From: Brevundimonas naejangsanensis DSM 23858
GTDB taxonomy: Bacteria > Pseudomonadota > Alphaproteobacteria > Caulobacterales > Caulobacteraceae
Length of the DNA: 64,000 bases
Reading direction: 5' to 3'
Assembly: GCF_000421705.1 (NCBI RefSeq)
Contig: NZ_ATXN01000005.1
Location: 124,001 to 188,000, forward strand
The notes beneath the pieces were generated by a model that was given only the letters and a program-made list of their open reading frames with translations, made no database searches and had not been told where the DNA came from. This document shows, piece by piece, positions 46,580 through 54,297 of the stretch (within the stretch, counting starts at the first letter, position 1; every line of letters starts with the position of its first letter). The position numbers and the translations under genes were made by a program.

Positions 46580-47720
46580 GGACTGGCGCACCTGGGTGCT
46601 GCTGGGCGGGCGCGGGTCGGGCAAGACCTTCGCCGGCGGCTTCTGGATGAACGAACTGGCGCGGGGCGCGGACCGGACCTTCGCCCTGGTCGGAACGGCG
46701 CTGCACGACGTGCGCGAGGTGATGGTCGAGGGGCCGTCGGGGCTGAAGGCTCAGGCGACGGCGGACAACCGGCCGCGCTGGGAGGCGGGGCGACGCAGGT
46801 TGATCTGGCCCTCGGGCGCGGCGGCCTATGCGTTTTCGGCCGAAGACCCGGACAGCCTGCGCGGACCGCAGTTTCACGCGGCCTGGGCGGATGAGTTCTG
46901 CGCCTGGAGGAACATTGAGGCGACGTTGTCGAACCTGAGATTCGGGTTGCGGCTGGGGGCTGATCCCCGGCTGGCGATCACGACGACGCCCCGGCCGATC
47001 CCGGCGCTGAGGCGCCTGTTGGCCGAGCCGGGCGTGGCGACGGCCCGGCTGGCGACCAAGGACAACGAAGCCAATCTGGCGCCGGGGTTCCTGGGCCACC
47101 TTCAGAGCCTCTACGCCGGGACGCGGCTGGAGGCGCAGGAGATGGAAGGGCTGGTGGTCGAGGCCGACGGCGCCCTGTTCCGGGCCGAGGATCTGGCGCG
47201 GGCGCGCGGGAGCCGTCCGGCGCGGTTCGATCGGGTGGTGGTGGCGGTCGACCCGCCCGCCAGCGCCCACGGCGACGCCTGCGGGATCGTGGTCGCAGGG
47301 CGCTGGGACAAGGCGGCCTATGTGCTGGCCGACCGTTCGGCGCGCGGCCTGTCGCCCGCCGGATGGGCGCGGCGCGTGGCGGAGGCGGCGCGCGAGTTCG
47401 ACGCCGACCTGGTGCTGGCCGAGGCCAATCAGGGCGGGGAGATGGTGCGGACCCTGCTGGGGCAGGCGGACTGTCCGGCGCAGGTGAAGCTGGTTCACGC
47501 CAGCCGGTCCAAGAAGGCGCGGGCCGAGCCGGTGGCGGCGCTCTACGAGCAGGGCCGGGTCGTCCACTGCGGGGCGTTTCCGGCGCTGGAAGAAGAGATG
47601 ATGGCGCTGGGGAGCGAGGCGCCGGGCGCCAAGAGCCCGGACCGGGCGGACGCTCTGGTGTGGGGGCTGACGCACCTGCTGCTGGCCGGGAAGACGCAGC
47701 CGAGGCTGCGGGCGTTGTGA
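46431..47720 (+). CDS. GTA large terminase (g2-like)
   Basis: A 429-residue DNA-packaging motor. Walker A is LLGGRGSGKTFAGG, Walker B is AWADEFCAW, and the RNase H-like nuclease has VVAVDPPASAHGD and later acidic residues (LVLAEANQGGEMV, KSPDRADALVWG). It pumps fragments of host DNA into GTA heads. The start is uncertain: the frame is open from GTG 46380, and I use GTG 46431, inside the small terminase gene, because the family motif-bearing part begins near DWIESLPREQRGAAL. Base composition is like the host. Confidence 0.93.
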   Translation: MSIISSQPSSASRWLRDWIESLPREQRGAALRAAVKATPRLNDDQIAPREDWRTWVLLGGRGSGKTFAGGFWMNELARGADRTFALVGTALHDVREVMVEGPSGLKAQATADNRPRWEAGRRRLIWPSGAAAYAFSAEDPDSLRGPQFHAAWADEFCAWRNIEATLSNLRFGLRLGADPRLAITTTPRPIPALRRLLAEPGVATARLATKDNEANLAPGFLGHLQSLYAGTRLEAQEMEGLVVEADGALFRAEDLARARGSRPARFDRVVVAVDPPASAHGDACGIVVAGRWDKAAYVLADRSARGLSPAGWARRVAEAAREFDADLVLAEANQGGEMVRTLLGQADCPAQVKLVHASRSKKARAEPVAALYEQGRVVHCGAFPALEEEMMALGSEAPGAKSPDRADALVWGLTHLLLAGKTQPRLRAL

Positions 47721-47758
47721 TCTGATCCTTCTCTCACAAGGGGAGGGCGAGGAAAGAT

Positions 47759-48937
47759 ATGGAGATTTCAATGGATTGGCGACGACCGTTCGGTCGGCGG
47801 CGCGTTGCTGCGCCCGAAATCAAGGACAGCCGCACCGGGCCGCTGATCGCTCTGACCGGGGCGGGCCGCGCGCGATGGACGCCGCGCGATTACGCTCATC
47901 TGGCGGACGAGGGGTTCGGCAAGAACGCCGTGGCCTATCGCTGCGTGCGGATGATCGCGGAGGCGGCGGCTTCGACGCCGTTGATGGTGATGGTCGGGGG
48001 CGTGCGCAGCGCGGACCATCCGCTGGCGCGGCTGATCGACAAACCCAACCCCGAGCAGTCGGGCGGCGAGTTGATGGAGGCGGTTTACGGCGCGCTGCAG
48101 ACGGCGGGCAACGCCTATGTCGAGGCGACCGGCGACGCCGACGGGGACGGCGCGCCCGATGAACTGTGGGCGCTGAGGCCCGACCGGGTGAAGGTGGTCC
48201 CCGGAAGGGCGGGCTGGCCGGAAGCTTATGAATACGCAGTCGGCGGGCGGTCGGTGCGGATCGCGCGGCATGGCGACGGCTGGTCGCCGGTGATGCATCT
48301 GAAGCTGTTTCACCCGACGGACGATCATTACGGGTTTTCGCCGCTGGAGGCGGCGGCCTTCGCCATCGACGTGCACAATGCGTCGGGGGCCTGGAACAAG
48401 GCGCTGCTGGACAATGCGGCGCGACCCTCGGGGGCGCTGATCTATGGCTCCAGGGACGGGGAGCGGCTGACAGCGGATCAGTTCGAGGCGCTGAAGGCGG
48501 AGTTGGGCGAGGCCCATGCCGGGGCGCGGAACGCCGGGCGGCCGCTGCTGCTGGAAGGCGGGCTGGACTGGAAGCCGATGAGCCTGACGCCGCACGACAT
48601 GGACTTCATCGCCGGGAAACACGCGGCGGCGCGGGAGATCGCCCTGGCCTTCGGGGTGCCGCCGCAGTTGCTGGGGATACCCGGCGATGCGACCTACGCC
48701 AACTATCGCGAGGCGAACGCGGCCTTCTGGCGAGGGACGGTGATCCCGCTGGTGAGGAAGGCGGCCGGGGCGATGACGGGGTGGCTAGGCAGCCGCTTCG
48801 TCGATTGCCGGATCGAGCCGGATCTGGATGCGGTTCCGGCCCTTCAGGTCGAGCGGGATGCGCTGTGGGCGCGGCTGAATGCGGCTGGCTTCCTGACCGA
48901 GGACGAGCGGCGCCGGATGGCGGGGGTGGGCGAGTGA
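47759..48937 (+). CDS. GTA portal protein, HK97 family (g3-like)
   Basis: A 392-residue portal subunit; a dodecameric ring at one capsid vertex. The phage_portal pattern is clear: YAHLADEGFGKNAVAYRCVRMIAEAAASTPL, GNAYVEATGD, HLKLFHPTDDHYGFSPLEAAAFAIDVHNASGAWN, and AFGVPPQLLGIPGDATYANYREANAAFWR. The ATG at 47759 has GAGGAAAGAT before it. It overlaps the next gene by one base (TGATG). Confidence 0.93.
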   Translation: MEISMDWRRPFGRRRVAAPEIKDSRTGPLIALTGAGRARWTPRDYAHLADEGFGKNAVAYRCVRMIAEAAASTPLMVMVGGVRSADHPLARLIDKPNPEQSGGELMEAVYGALQTAGNAYVEATGDADGDGAPDELWALRPDRVKVVPGRAGWPEAYEYAVGGRSVRIARHGDGWSPVMHLKLFHPTDDHYGFSPLEAAAFAIDVHNASGAWNKALLDNAARPSGALIYGSRDGERLTADQFEALKAELGEAHAGARNAGRPLLLEGGLDWKPMSLTPHDMDFIAGKHAAAREIALAFGVPPQLLGIPGDATYANYREANAAFWRGTVIPLVRKAAGAMTGWLGSRFVDCRIEPDLDAVPALQVERDALWARLNAAGFLTEDERRRMAGVGE

Positions 48938-49161
48938 TGGAAGCGATGAAGAAGATGCCCGTCGCCCTGATCGCAGCGCTGCTGGTGCAGACCCTCGGCG
49001 GCCTGGTGTGGGCCGGCGGGGCGGCGGCGCGGATCGCCACCCTGGAGCAGCGCGTGGATGAACAAAGGCTGGTCGCCGAGCGACTGGCGCGGCTGGAGGC
49101 GCAGGGCGAGGCGACGCGCGCTGCGGTCGAGCGGATCGAGCGGCGGCTGGAGGAGAAATGA
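48937..49161 (+). CDS. GTA small membrane/coiled-coil protein (g3.5-like)
   Basis: A 74-residue protein with one transmembrane helix (about residues 8-28, VALIAALLVQTLGGLVWAGG) followed by a charged coiled coil (ARIATLEQRVDEQRLVAERLARLEAQGE). It sits between portal and protease, where RcGTA has its small g3.5. Starts and stops overlap both neighbours. Role in capsid assembly unknown. Confidence 0.65.
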   Translation: MEAMKKMPVALIAALLVQTLGGLVWAGGAAARIATLEQRVDEQRLVAERLARLEAQGEATRAAVERIERRLEEK

Positions 49162-49616
49162 TGGCGGCGACAAGCCGGACAAGGGCGGGGCTGGCCATTG
49201 CAGGCTACGCCTCCCTGTGGGGCGTGGCGGACCTGAACGGGGACGTGACGGCGCGCGGCGTTTTCGCCGGGAGCCTGGCGAAGACCGGCGCGGGCGGGGT
49301 GCGGATGCTGCACCAGCATGAAAGCCGCGCTGTCGTCGGCGTCTGGGAGCGGATGGTTGAGGACGAGCGCGGCCTGTGGGTCGAGGGGCGGATCGAGGAC
49401 TGGTCCGCTGAGGCCCGCTACGCCGCCGCCCTGACGCGCGCCGGGGCGCTGGACGGGCTGTCGATAGGCTTTCGGGCGACCAAGGCGCGGCGCGAGGGGC
49501 GACTCAGGGTGCTGAGCGCGGTCGAGTTGTGGGAGGTGTCGCTGGTGACGTTTCCGATGCTGCCGGGCGCGCGGTTCAGGCGCGCAAGGCCGGAAAAGGA
49601 CGACGGCCGGCATTGA
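49158..49616 (+). CDS. GTA prohead protease, HK97 family (g4-like)
   Basis: A 152-residue serine protease that cleaves the capsid N-terminal delta domain during head maturation. The HK97 family core is IAGYASLWGVADLNGDVTARGVFAGSL, the catalytic His in MLHQHESRAVVGVW, and the nucleophilic Ser in LDGLSIGFRATKA, with EVSLVTFPMLPGA near the end. ATGA overlap with the preceding gene. A minus-strand gene pair follows before capsid. Confidence 0.9.
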   Translation: MMAATSRTRAGLAIAGYASLWGVADLNGDVTARGVFAGSLAKTGAGGVRMLHQHESRAVVGVWERMVEDERGLWVEGRIEDWSAEARYAAALTRAGALDGLSIGFRATKARREGRLRVLSAVELWEVSLVTFPMLPGARFRRARPEKDDGRH

Positions 49617-49865
49617 GGCCCTCGGCGACATAATGGTCGTGCATGGCGCGCAGCCAATGCCAGGTCACGAGGAGGAAGCCGATCGCAGCGAAGATGGCGT
49701 AGGTGCTCCAGTAGTTGAGAGGCCAGGGTCGACCCAGTCCACGCGTCAGTAGAGCGACAGGATCGTCCAGCAGGGCCAGGTCGGCCAGGGCCAGACCAGT
49801 TTCAGAAGCCAGGACTGTCGGGCGACGTCCAGCAACTGCGAGGTTGGGCTTGAGACGATGGGCAT
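49576..49865 (-). pseudogene. Small two-helix membrane protein gene, probably frameshifted
   Basis: An ATG at 49865 overlaps the stop of the upstream lipoprotein gene (TGATG), so it is translationally coupled. The frame yields 39 codons (MPIVSSPTSQLLDVARQSW, then a Trp-rich hydrophobic segment) and stops near 49746. Just after the stop, another frame continues with LNYWSTYAIFAAIGFLLVTWHWLRAMHDHYV and ends at 49576-49578. One extra G in the ACTGACGCG stretch would join them into a 95-residue two-helix protein. It is either a true frameshift, a sequencing error or programmed shifting. Confidence 0.5.
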
Positions 49866-50293
49866 CAGTCGGTCGTCTTCAATCGCGAACGGTTGGCGGC
49901 CGGGCCGTGCAGGCCGGGTTCCTGCTGGCGGTAGCCGCGTAGCAGGCGAGCGCAGGATTCGGGCGTCTGTCGGGCGGCGATAGCGCGGCCGCGGGCGTGA
50001 GCCTGGCGCAGGGCGTCCTGTCGGTCTGGGGCGGCGTAGGGGGCGTGGCGCCGCAGATGGGCCTCGAAGGTCTGGTCGCCGTCCGGATCAAGGGCCTCGC
50101 AGGCGCCGAGGATCTCGAACAGGCGGGCGTCGAGGGAGACGTCGGCGGATAGGCGGGGCGGATCGGCGGGCGCCGTCTGGGGCGAACCTTGGGACGAATT
50201 CTGGGACATAGTCGGACGCTCAGGGGTTGAGCAGGCCATGAGGGCGATGGCCGACAGCGGAGCCGAGAGGGCGACGCCTACGAGTTTCAACAT
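49865..50293 (-). CDS. Predicted lipoprotein inserted in the GTA, opposite strand
   Basis: A 142-residue protein starting MLKLVGVALSAPLSAIALMACSTPERP, a lipoprotein signal with lipobox LMAC (Cys about residue 21). A polar Ser/Pro/Gln linker follows, then a helical domain (SLDARLFEILGACEALDPDGDQTFEAHLRRH ... QTPESCARLLRGYRQQ) with two Cys. ATG at 50293 with GGAGG 4-5 nt upstream. It runs against the GTA, between protease and capsid, and no such gene is known in RcGTA. It is coupled to a small membrane protein gene. A role in particle release or just a passenger is possible. Confidence 0.6.
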   Translation of the reverse strand: MLKLVGVALSAPLSAIALMACSTPERPTMSQNSSQGSPQTAPADPPRLSADVSLDARLFEILGACEALDPDGDQTFEAHLRRHAPYAAPDRQDALRQAHARGRAIAARQTPESCARLLRGYRQQEPGLHGPAANRSRLKTTD

Positions 50294-50428
50294 CCATCCT
50301 CCATGTCCTTTGGTTCGATGGCGGGAGGGTCGCACGCTTTTGAAGCGCGGCAAAGGATGGGACGGTTCCGGGCCTGGCCCGGTTTGACGGCGCGCCGCAG
50401 GACGGTCGCGCATTTTTCTGGAGACATC

Positions 50429-51670
50429 ATGAGAGAGACCAAGACCGTCTCGGGTCATCCCGAGGCGCGCGCCGCCATGCATGAGATGATGGCCGCGTTC
50501 GAGGCGTTTAAAGGGGCGAATGACGCCCGTCTGGACGAGATCGAGAAGAAGGCGTCGGCCGACGCGCTGCTGGAGGAGAAGGTGGCGCGTATTGATCAGG
50601 CGGTGGCCCAGGCGCAGGCGCGCATGGACCGTGCGCTGAGCGAGAGCCGCAGGCCGATTCTCAGTGCTTCTGGGTTGGGCGCCGAGCCGCCTGCCGTCGT
50701 GGCGGCGCCGGAGGCCAAGGCGGCGTGGGACGGCTATATGAAGTCGGGCGCTTCGCATGGTCTGGAGCTGAAGGCGGGGCTGTCGTCGGCGTCGAACTCG
50801 GCGGGCTATGTCGTGCCGCCGGAGACGGAGCGCGCCACCGAGCGGCGCCTGATGGCGGGCAGCCCGATGCGCGAGATCGCCACGGTGCGCACGGTGGGCT
50901 CGGGCGTGTTCCGAAAGCCGGTTTCGACGGCGGGCGTGCAGGCGGGCTGGGTGGCCGAGACGGCGGCGCGGCCGGAGACGGATCCGGCGACGCTGGCGCT
51001 GCTGGAGTTCTCCTCGGCCGATCTCTACGCCTGTCCGGCGGCGACGCAGAACCTGCTGGACGACGCCCTGATCGACCTGGACGAATGGCTGGCGGCCGAG
51101 GTCGAGGACGCCTTCGCGGCGCAGGAGACGGCGGCTTTCGTCAGCGGCGACGGGGTCAACAAGCCCAAGGGCTTTCTGGCCTACGCCAATGCGGCCGAGG
51201 GGACGCAGACCTGGGGCCAGATCGGCACGGTGGCGTCGGGGGCGGCGGGCGGTTTCGCCTCGACCAACCCGGCGGACAAGCTGATCGACCTGATCTATGC
51301 GCCCAAGGCCCAGTATCGGCCGAATGGGCGTTTCGTGATGAACCGGCGCACGGTCTCGACGGTGCGCAAGTTCAAGGACGCGGACGGGAACTACATCTGG
51401 TCGCCGGCGACGCGGCCGGGCGAGACGGCCAGTCTGCTGGGCTATCCGGTTACCGAGATCGAGACGATGCCGGATATCGGCGCCAACAGCCTGTCGGTCG
51501 CGTTCGGCGACTTTGCGCGCGGCTATCTGATCGTGGATCGGGCGGGGGTGCGGGTGCTGCGCGATCCCTATTCGGCCAAGCCCTATGTGCTGTTCTACAC
51601 GACCAAGCGCGTGGGCGGCGGAGTGCAGAACTTCGACGCGATCAAGCTGATGAAGTTCGCGGCGAGCTGA
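50429..51670 (+). CDS. GTA major capsid protein, HK97 fold (g5-like)
   Basis: A 413-residue capsid precursor. Residues 1-75 are an acidic coiled-coil delta domain (MMAAFEAFKGANDARLDEIEKK) removed by the g4 protease. The HK97 fold follows: SNSAGYVVPPETERATERRLMAGSPMREIATVRTV, PVTEIETMPDIGANSLSVAFGDFARGYLIVDR, YSAKPYVLFYTTKRVGGGV. The ATG at 50429 has GGAGA before it. The head should hold only a few kilobases in known GTAs. A dispersed repeat lies downstream. Confidence 0.94.
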   Translation: MRETKTVSGHPEARAAMHEMMAAFEAFKGANDARLDEIEKKASADALLEEKVARIDQAVAQAQARMDRALSESRRPILSASGLGAEPPAVVAAPEAKAAWDGYMKSGASHGLELKAGLSSASNSAGYVVPPETERATERRLMAGSPMREIATVRTVGSGVFRKPVSTAGVQAGWVAETAARPETDPATLALLEFSSADLYACPAATQNLLDDALIDLDEWLAAEVEDAFAAQETAAFVSGDGVNKPKGFLAYANAAEGTQTWGQIGTVASGAAGGFASTNPADKLIDLIYAPKAQYRPNGRFVMNRRTVSTVRKFKDADGNYIWSPATRPGETASLLGYPVTEIETMPDIGANSLSVAFGDFARGYLIVDRAGVRVLRDPYSAKPYVLFYTTKRVGGGVQNFDAIKLMKFAAS

Positions 51671-51683
51671 CGAACGAGAGCCC

Positions 51684-51812
51684 TCTTTCCTTGTGGGAGA
51701 GGGAGGGGCCTGCCGCGTGAGCGGTGGGAGGATGAGGGGTTTCGCGTGGCGCGACCCCTCATCCGTCCGCCTTCGGCGGCTACCTTCTCCCACAAGGGGA
51801 GAAGGAAAGGGA
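51684..51812. repeat. Inverted-repeat element between capsid and connector genes
   Basis: Outer arms CCTTGTGGGAGAG (51689-51701) and TTCTCCCACAAGG (51784-51796) match 12 of 13. The inner pair GATGAGGGGT (51731-51740) and ACCCCTCATC (51754-51763) is perfect. It sits in the 158-base gap after the capsid gene and just before the ribosome site of the next gene. A partial, related sequence lies before the portal gene near 47725-47750. Confidence 0.75.
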
Positions 51813-51828
51813 ACATAGGGAGATTTGA

Positions 51829-52095
51829 ATGACGGCACCCGTGAGCCTCGCGGAGGCGAAGCTGTTCCTGCGCGTCGAGCATGAGGCGGAGGACGGGCTG
51901 ATCCAGACGCTGATCGACGCGGCCAGGGCGCGGGTGGAGGGCGAAGTCGGGTTGTGCCTGACCTCGACCTCGCCAGCGCCGCTGAGGTTGGCGGTGATGA
52001 TGCTGGTGATGCGCGCCTTTGAGCGGGGCGAGAGCGAGATGTCGGCGGCGCCGGTTGAGGGGTGGATCGCACCCTATCGCGTGGTGCGGCTGTGA
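51829..52095 (+). CDS. GTA head-tail connector (g6-like)
   Basis: An 88-residue helical protein with the gp6-like connector pattern: VSLAEAKLFLRVEHEAEDGLIQTLIDAARARVEGEVG, then LRLAVMMLVMRAFERGE. It forms the adaptor ring below the portal. ATG at 51829 has GGGAGA 7 nt upstream. The tail of the protein (PVEGWIAPYRVVRL) overlaps the next start by GTGA. Confidence 0.85.
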   Translation: MTAPVSLAEAKLFLRVEHEAEDGLIQTLIDAARARVEGEVGLCLTSTSPAPLRLAVMMLVMRAFERGESEMSAAPVEGWIAPYRVVRL

Positions 52096-52409
52096 GCGCG
52101 GGCGCGATGAAGGTGGTGGCGTCTCTGGTGCGGCCGGTGGCGGCGCAGACGCCCTATGGCGGGCAGGTGGTCAGCTATGAGCCGGTCGGGTCGCTGTGGC
52201 TGGCCTTGGGCGCGCGACGGCGGCGCGAGCGGACGGAGGCGGGCGTGACGCGCGGCGTGGAGAGGTTGAGCGCCACGGTGCGGGCCGACCCGAGGCTGGA
52301 GGAAGGGTTGGCCGTGCGCTTCGGCGGGGCGAACTGGGCCGTGGTCGGGATCGAGGCCGATCCGAAGGCGGCGGGCCGGGTGCGGCTGGATCTGGAGCGG
52401 GTGCGATGA
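52092..52409 (+). CDS. GTA head-tail stopper/adaptor (g7-like)
   Basis: A 105-residue beta-rich protein (ASLVRPVAAQTPYGGQVVSYEPVGSLWLALGARRRRERTEAGVTRGVERLSATVRAD ... VRFGGANWAVVGIEADPKAAGRVRLDLERVR), matching phage head-tail adaptors of the SPP1 gp16 / head-closure type. It plugs the portal before tail joining. GTG start at 52092 overlaps the previous stop; ATG 52107 is an alternative. Confidence 0.82.
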   Translation: MSAGAMKVVASLVRPVAAQTPYGGQVVSYEPVGSLWLALGARRRRERTEAGVTRGVERLSATVRADPRLEEGLAVRFGGANWAVVGIEADPKAAGRVRLDLERVR

Positions 52410-52813
52410 AGGATCATGAAGGGGCGCTGGTAAAGGCGCTGATCGCGCATCTGGGCGGCGATGGAGCGCTGAAGGCGCTGTTGGGGGACCCGGCGCGGAT
52501 CTGGGATGAGCCGCCGCAGGGTGCGGGATTTCCGCATCTGCTGATCGGGCGGTGCGAGAGCAGGCCGCTGAATGCGGACGGCGGCGGGGTGGAGCAGCGG
52601 CTGACCCTGACCTGCGCCAGTCGGTTCAGGGGGCTGGAGGAGGCGCGGGCCGTGGCGGCGGCGGTGCGGGCGCGGCTCGCCGATGCGCTGCTGGAGGCGG
52701 ACGGGGTGAAGGCGGTCAGCGTGTCGGTGACGTTTACGGACCTGTTCCGCAGTCCGGACCTGAAGCGGGCGTGGGCGGTGATGCGGCTGAGAGCCGTGAC
52801 GGAGGAAATCTGA
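52406..52813 (+). CDS. GTA tail terminator, DUF3168 (g8-like)
   Basis: A 135-residue DUF3168 protein (EGALVKALIAHLGGDGALKALLGDPARIWDEPPQGAGFPHLLIGRCESRPLNADGGGVEQRLTLTCASRF). DUF3168 proteins act as tail-terminator or tail-completion rings. The ATG at 52406 overlaps the previous stop (ATGA). The following gene starts 1 base after its stop. Confidence 0.87.
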   Translation: MKDHEGALVKALIAHLGGDGALKALLGDPARIWDEPPQGAGFPHLLIGRCESRPLNADGGGVEQRLTLTCASRFRGLEEARAVAAAVRARLADALLEADGVKAVSVSVTFTDLFRSPDLKRAWAVMRLRAVTEEI

Positions 52814-52814
52814 G

Positions 52815-53225
52815 ATGAGCGCGCAACGGGGCAAGGACATCCTGCTGAAGGTCGAGGGCGCGGGCGGCGCCTTCGCAACGGTGGCGGGACTGAGGGCGAG
52901 GACGATCTCGCTGAACGCCAAGACGGTGGATGCGACCGACAGCGACAGCGCCGGACGGTGGCGCGAACTGCTGGCGGGGGCGGGCGTGAAGTCGGCGGCG
53001 GTGTCGGGCCAGGGAATATTCCGCGACGCGGCGTCGGACGCCCTGATCCGCGAGGCCTTCTTTGAGCAGGCGGCGAAGACGTGGCGGCTGATCGTGCCGG
53101 ATTTCGGCGTGCTGGAAGGGCCGTTCCTGGTCGCTGCGCTGGAATATGCGGGCGAGCATGAGGGCGAGGCCAGTTTTGCGCTGAGCCTGGCCAGTGCGGG
53201 CGAGATCAGTTTCGAGGCGCTGTGA
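52815..53225 (+). CDS. GTA major tail tube protein (g9-like)
   Basis: A 136-residue tail tube subunit of the TP901-1/phage major tail type: GKDILLKVEGAGGAFATVAGLRARTISLNAKTVDATDSDSAGRWRELLAGAGVKSAAVSGQGIF, then EGPFLVAALEYAGEHEGEASFALSLASAGEISFEAL. It stacks as hexameric rings. The stop overlaps the next ATG (TGATG). Confidence 0.92.
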   Translation: MSAQRGKDILLKVEGAGGAFATVAGLRARTISLNAKTVDATDSDSAGRWRELLAGAGVKSAAVSGQGIFRDAASDALIREAFFEQAAKTWRLIVPDFGVLEGPFLVAALEYAGEHEGEASFALSLASAGEISFEAL

Positions 53226-53515
53226 TGGCGAACGGCGTGCGGGGCGAGGTGGTCGCAAACCTGGCGGGGGCGGAGCGGACGCTGTGCCTGACGCTGGGGG
53301 CGCTGGCGGAGATCGAGACCGGGCTGGGCGTCGCCGGGGTGGCGGCGCTGGCCGAGCGGCTGCGTTCGCTGTCGGCGCGCGATCTGATGGTGGTGCTGGC
53401 GGCCCTGCTGCGTGGCGGCGGTGAGGCGGTGCTGGCGGATGGACTGGCGGCGGCGTCGGTCGATCCGCGTGAGGCGGCGGAGGCGGTGGCGAAGGCTTTC
53501 GCGGCGTCGGCCTGA
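53225..53515 (+). CDS. GTA tail assembly chaperone (g10-like)
   Basis: A 96-residue protein with the GTA-g10-like pattern: GEVVANLAGAERTLCLTLGALAEIETGLGVAGVAALAERLRSLSARDLMVVLAALLRGGGE. Such proteins chaperone tape-measure and tube assembly. Both ends overlap neighbours by one base. Confidence 0.85.
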   Translation: MANGVRGEVVANLAGAERTLCLTLGALAEIETGLGVAGVAALAERLRSLSARDLMVVLAALLRGGGEAVLADGLAAASVDPREAAEAVAKAFAASA

Positions 53516-53700
53516 TGACGCCCCAGGACCGTCAATGGGCGGAGATGATGCAGGCGGCGGCGCGGATCGGCGTGGGGCCGGAAGGCTTCTGGCGGCTGTC
53601 GGTCAAGGAGTGGCGGATGCTGACGGCGGGGCCGGCGCAGGCGACGCCGCTGGGGCGCGGCGAACTGGAGCGGATGCAGGAGATGTGGCCGGATGACTGA
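53515..53700 (+). CDS. GTA small tail assembly chaperone (g10.1-like)
   Basis: A 61-residue protein: MTPQDRQWAEMMQAAARIGVGPEGFWRLSVKEWRML then GRGELERMQEMWPDD. This is the small phage protein (TIGR02216/DUF2376-like) that follows g10 in RcGTA-type clusters. It overlaps the tape-measure gene by 8 bases. In lambda-like tails, paired chaperones are joined by frameshifting, but here they are separate genes. Confidence 0.82.
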   Translation: MTPQDRQWAEMMQAAARIGVGPEGFWRLSVKEWRMLTAGPAQATPLGRGELERMQEMWPDD

Positions 53701-54214
53701 TGGTTTCAGGCCGGACGGGATCGACGCCGTGCCGGTGAAGGCGGCTGAGGCGGCGGCGGCGCTGGAGGCGCTGAAGGAGCCGGCGGAGCGGGCGGCGGCC
53801 TCGATCGAGGACGCGTTCGGGCGGGCGGGGGCCAGTCTGACCCGGTCGCTGGCGCGGGCGGCGGCGGACGGGCAGGTGACGCTGGCTGAGCTGGCGCGGG
53901 CGGTGCTGAACGCCGTCAATGCGGCGGCAGGCGTGCGCGGCGGAGGTCTGTCGGGCGCCATAGCGGCGGCGATGGGCGGCTTTGGCGGCGCGCGGGCCGA
54001 TGGCGGGCCGGTTCTGGGCGGAGGCGCCTATCTGGTCGGCGAGCGCGGGCCGGAGGTGTTTCGCCCGGCCGGCGCCGGGACGGTGGAGCCGATGAACGCA
54101 GCGCCTGGGGTGACGGTGAACGTCACGGTGGACGGCGGCGCCGAGGGCTTGTTGCGGTCCGAGACGCAGATCGCGCGCATGCTGGCGCGCGCCACGGCGC
54201 TGGGAGCGCGCTGA
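53693..54214 (+). CDS. GTA tail tape measure protein (g11-like), short
   Basis: A 173-residue protein: AEAAAALEALKEPAERAAASIEDAFGRAGASLTRSLARAAADGQVTLAELARAVLNAV, then a Gly/Ala-rich region and the conserved GGPVLGGGAYLVGERGPEVFRPAGAGTV motif of phage tail-tape proteins. It is shorter than RcGTA g11 (about 219 residues), which predicts a slightly shorter tail if helical. It is the last gene before an opposite-strand interruption. Confidence 0.85.
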   Translation: MTDGFRPDGIDAVPVKAAEAAAALEALKEPAERAAASIEDAFGRAGASLTRSLARAAADGQVTLAELARAVLNAVNAAAGVRGGGLSGAIAAAMGGFGGARADGGPVLGGGAYLVGERGPEVFRPAGAGTVEPMNAAPGVTVNVTVDGGAEGLLRSETQIARMLARATALGAR

Positions 54215-54266
54215 CCACCTCAAGCAGCAAGGCGCCGCGCGCTGAGCGGTAGCGCGCAACAAAAAA

Positions 54267-54292
54267 AAAGAGCGCTCCGGAGAGCGCTCTTT
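54267..54292. terminator. Bidirectional intrinsic terminator
   Basis: A strong hairpin AAAGAGCGCTC/GAGCGCTCTTT preceded by a run of nine or more A and followed by TTT. Read on the minus strand the A-run becomes a long U-tract, so it should efficiently end the DUF805 gene and may also block GTA read-through from g11 to g12. Confidence 0.88.
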
Positions 54293-54297
54293 GGGAC

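Noticed and set aside
50294..52072. Upstream extension of the minus-strand lipoprotein frame
   Set aside because: Runs antisense through the capsid gene; the ribosome site and lipoprotein signal place the real start at 50293.
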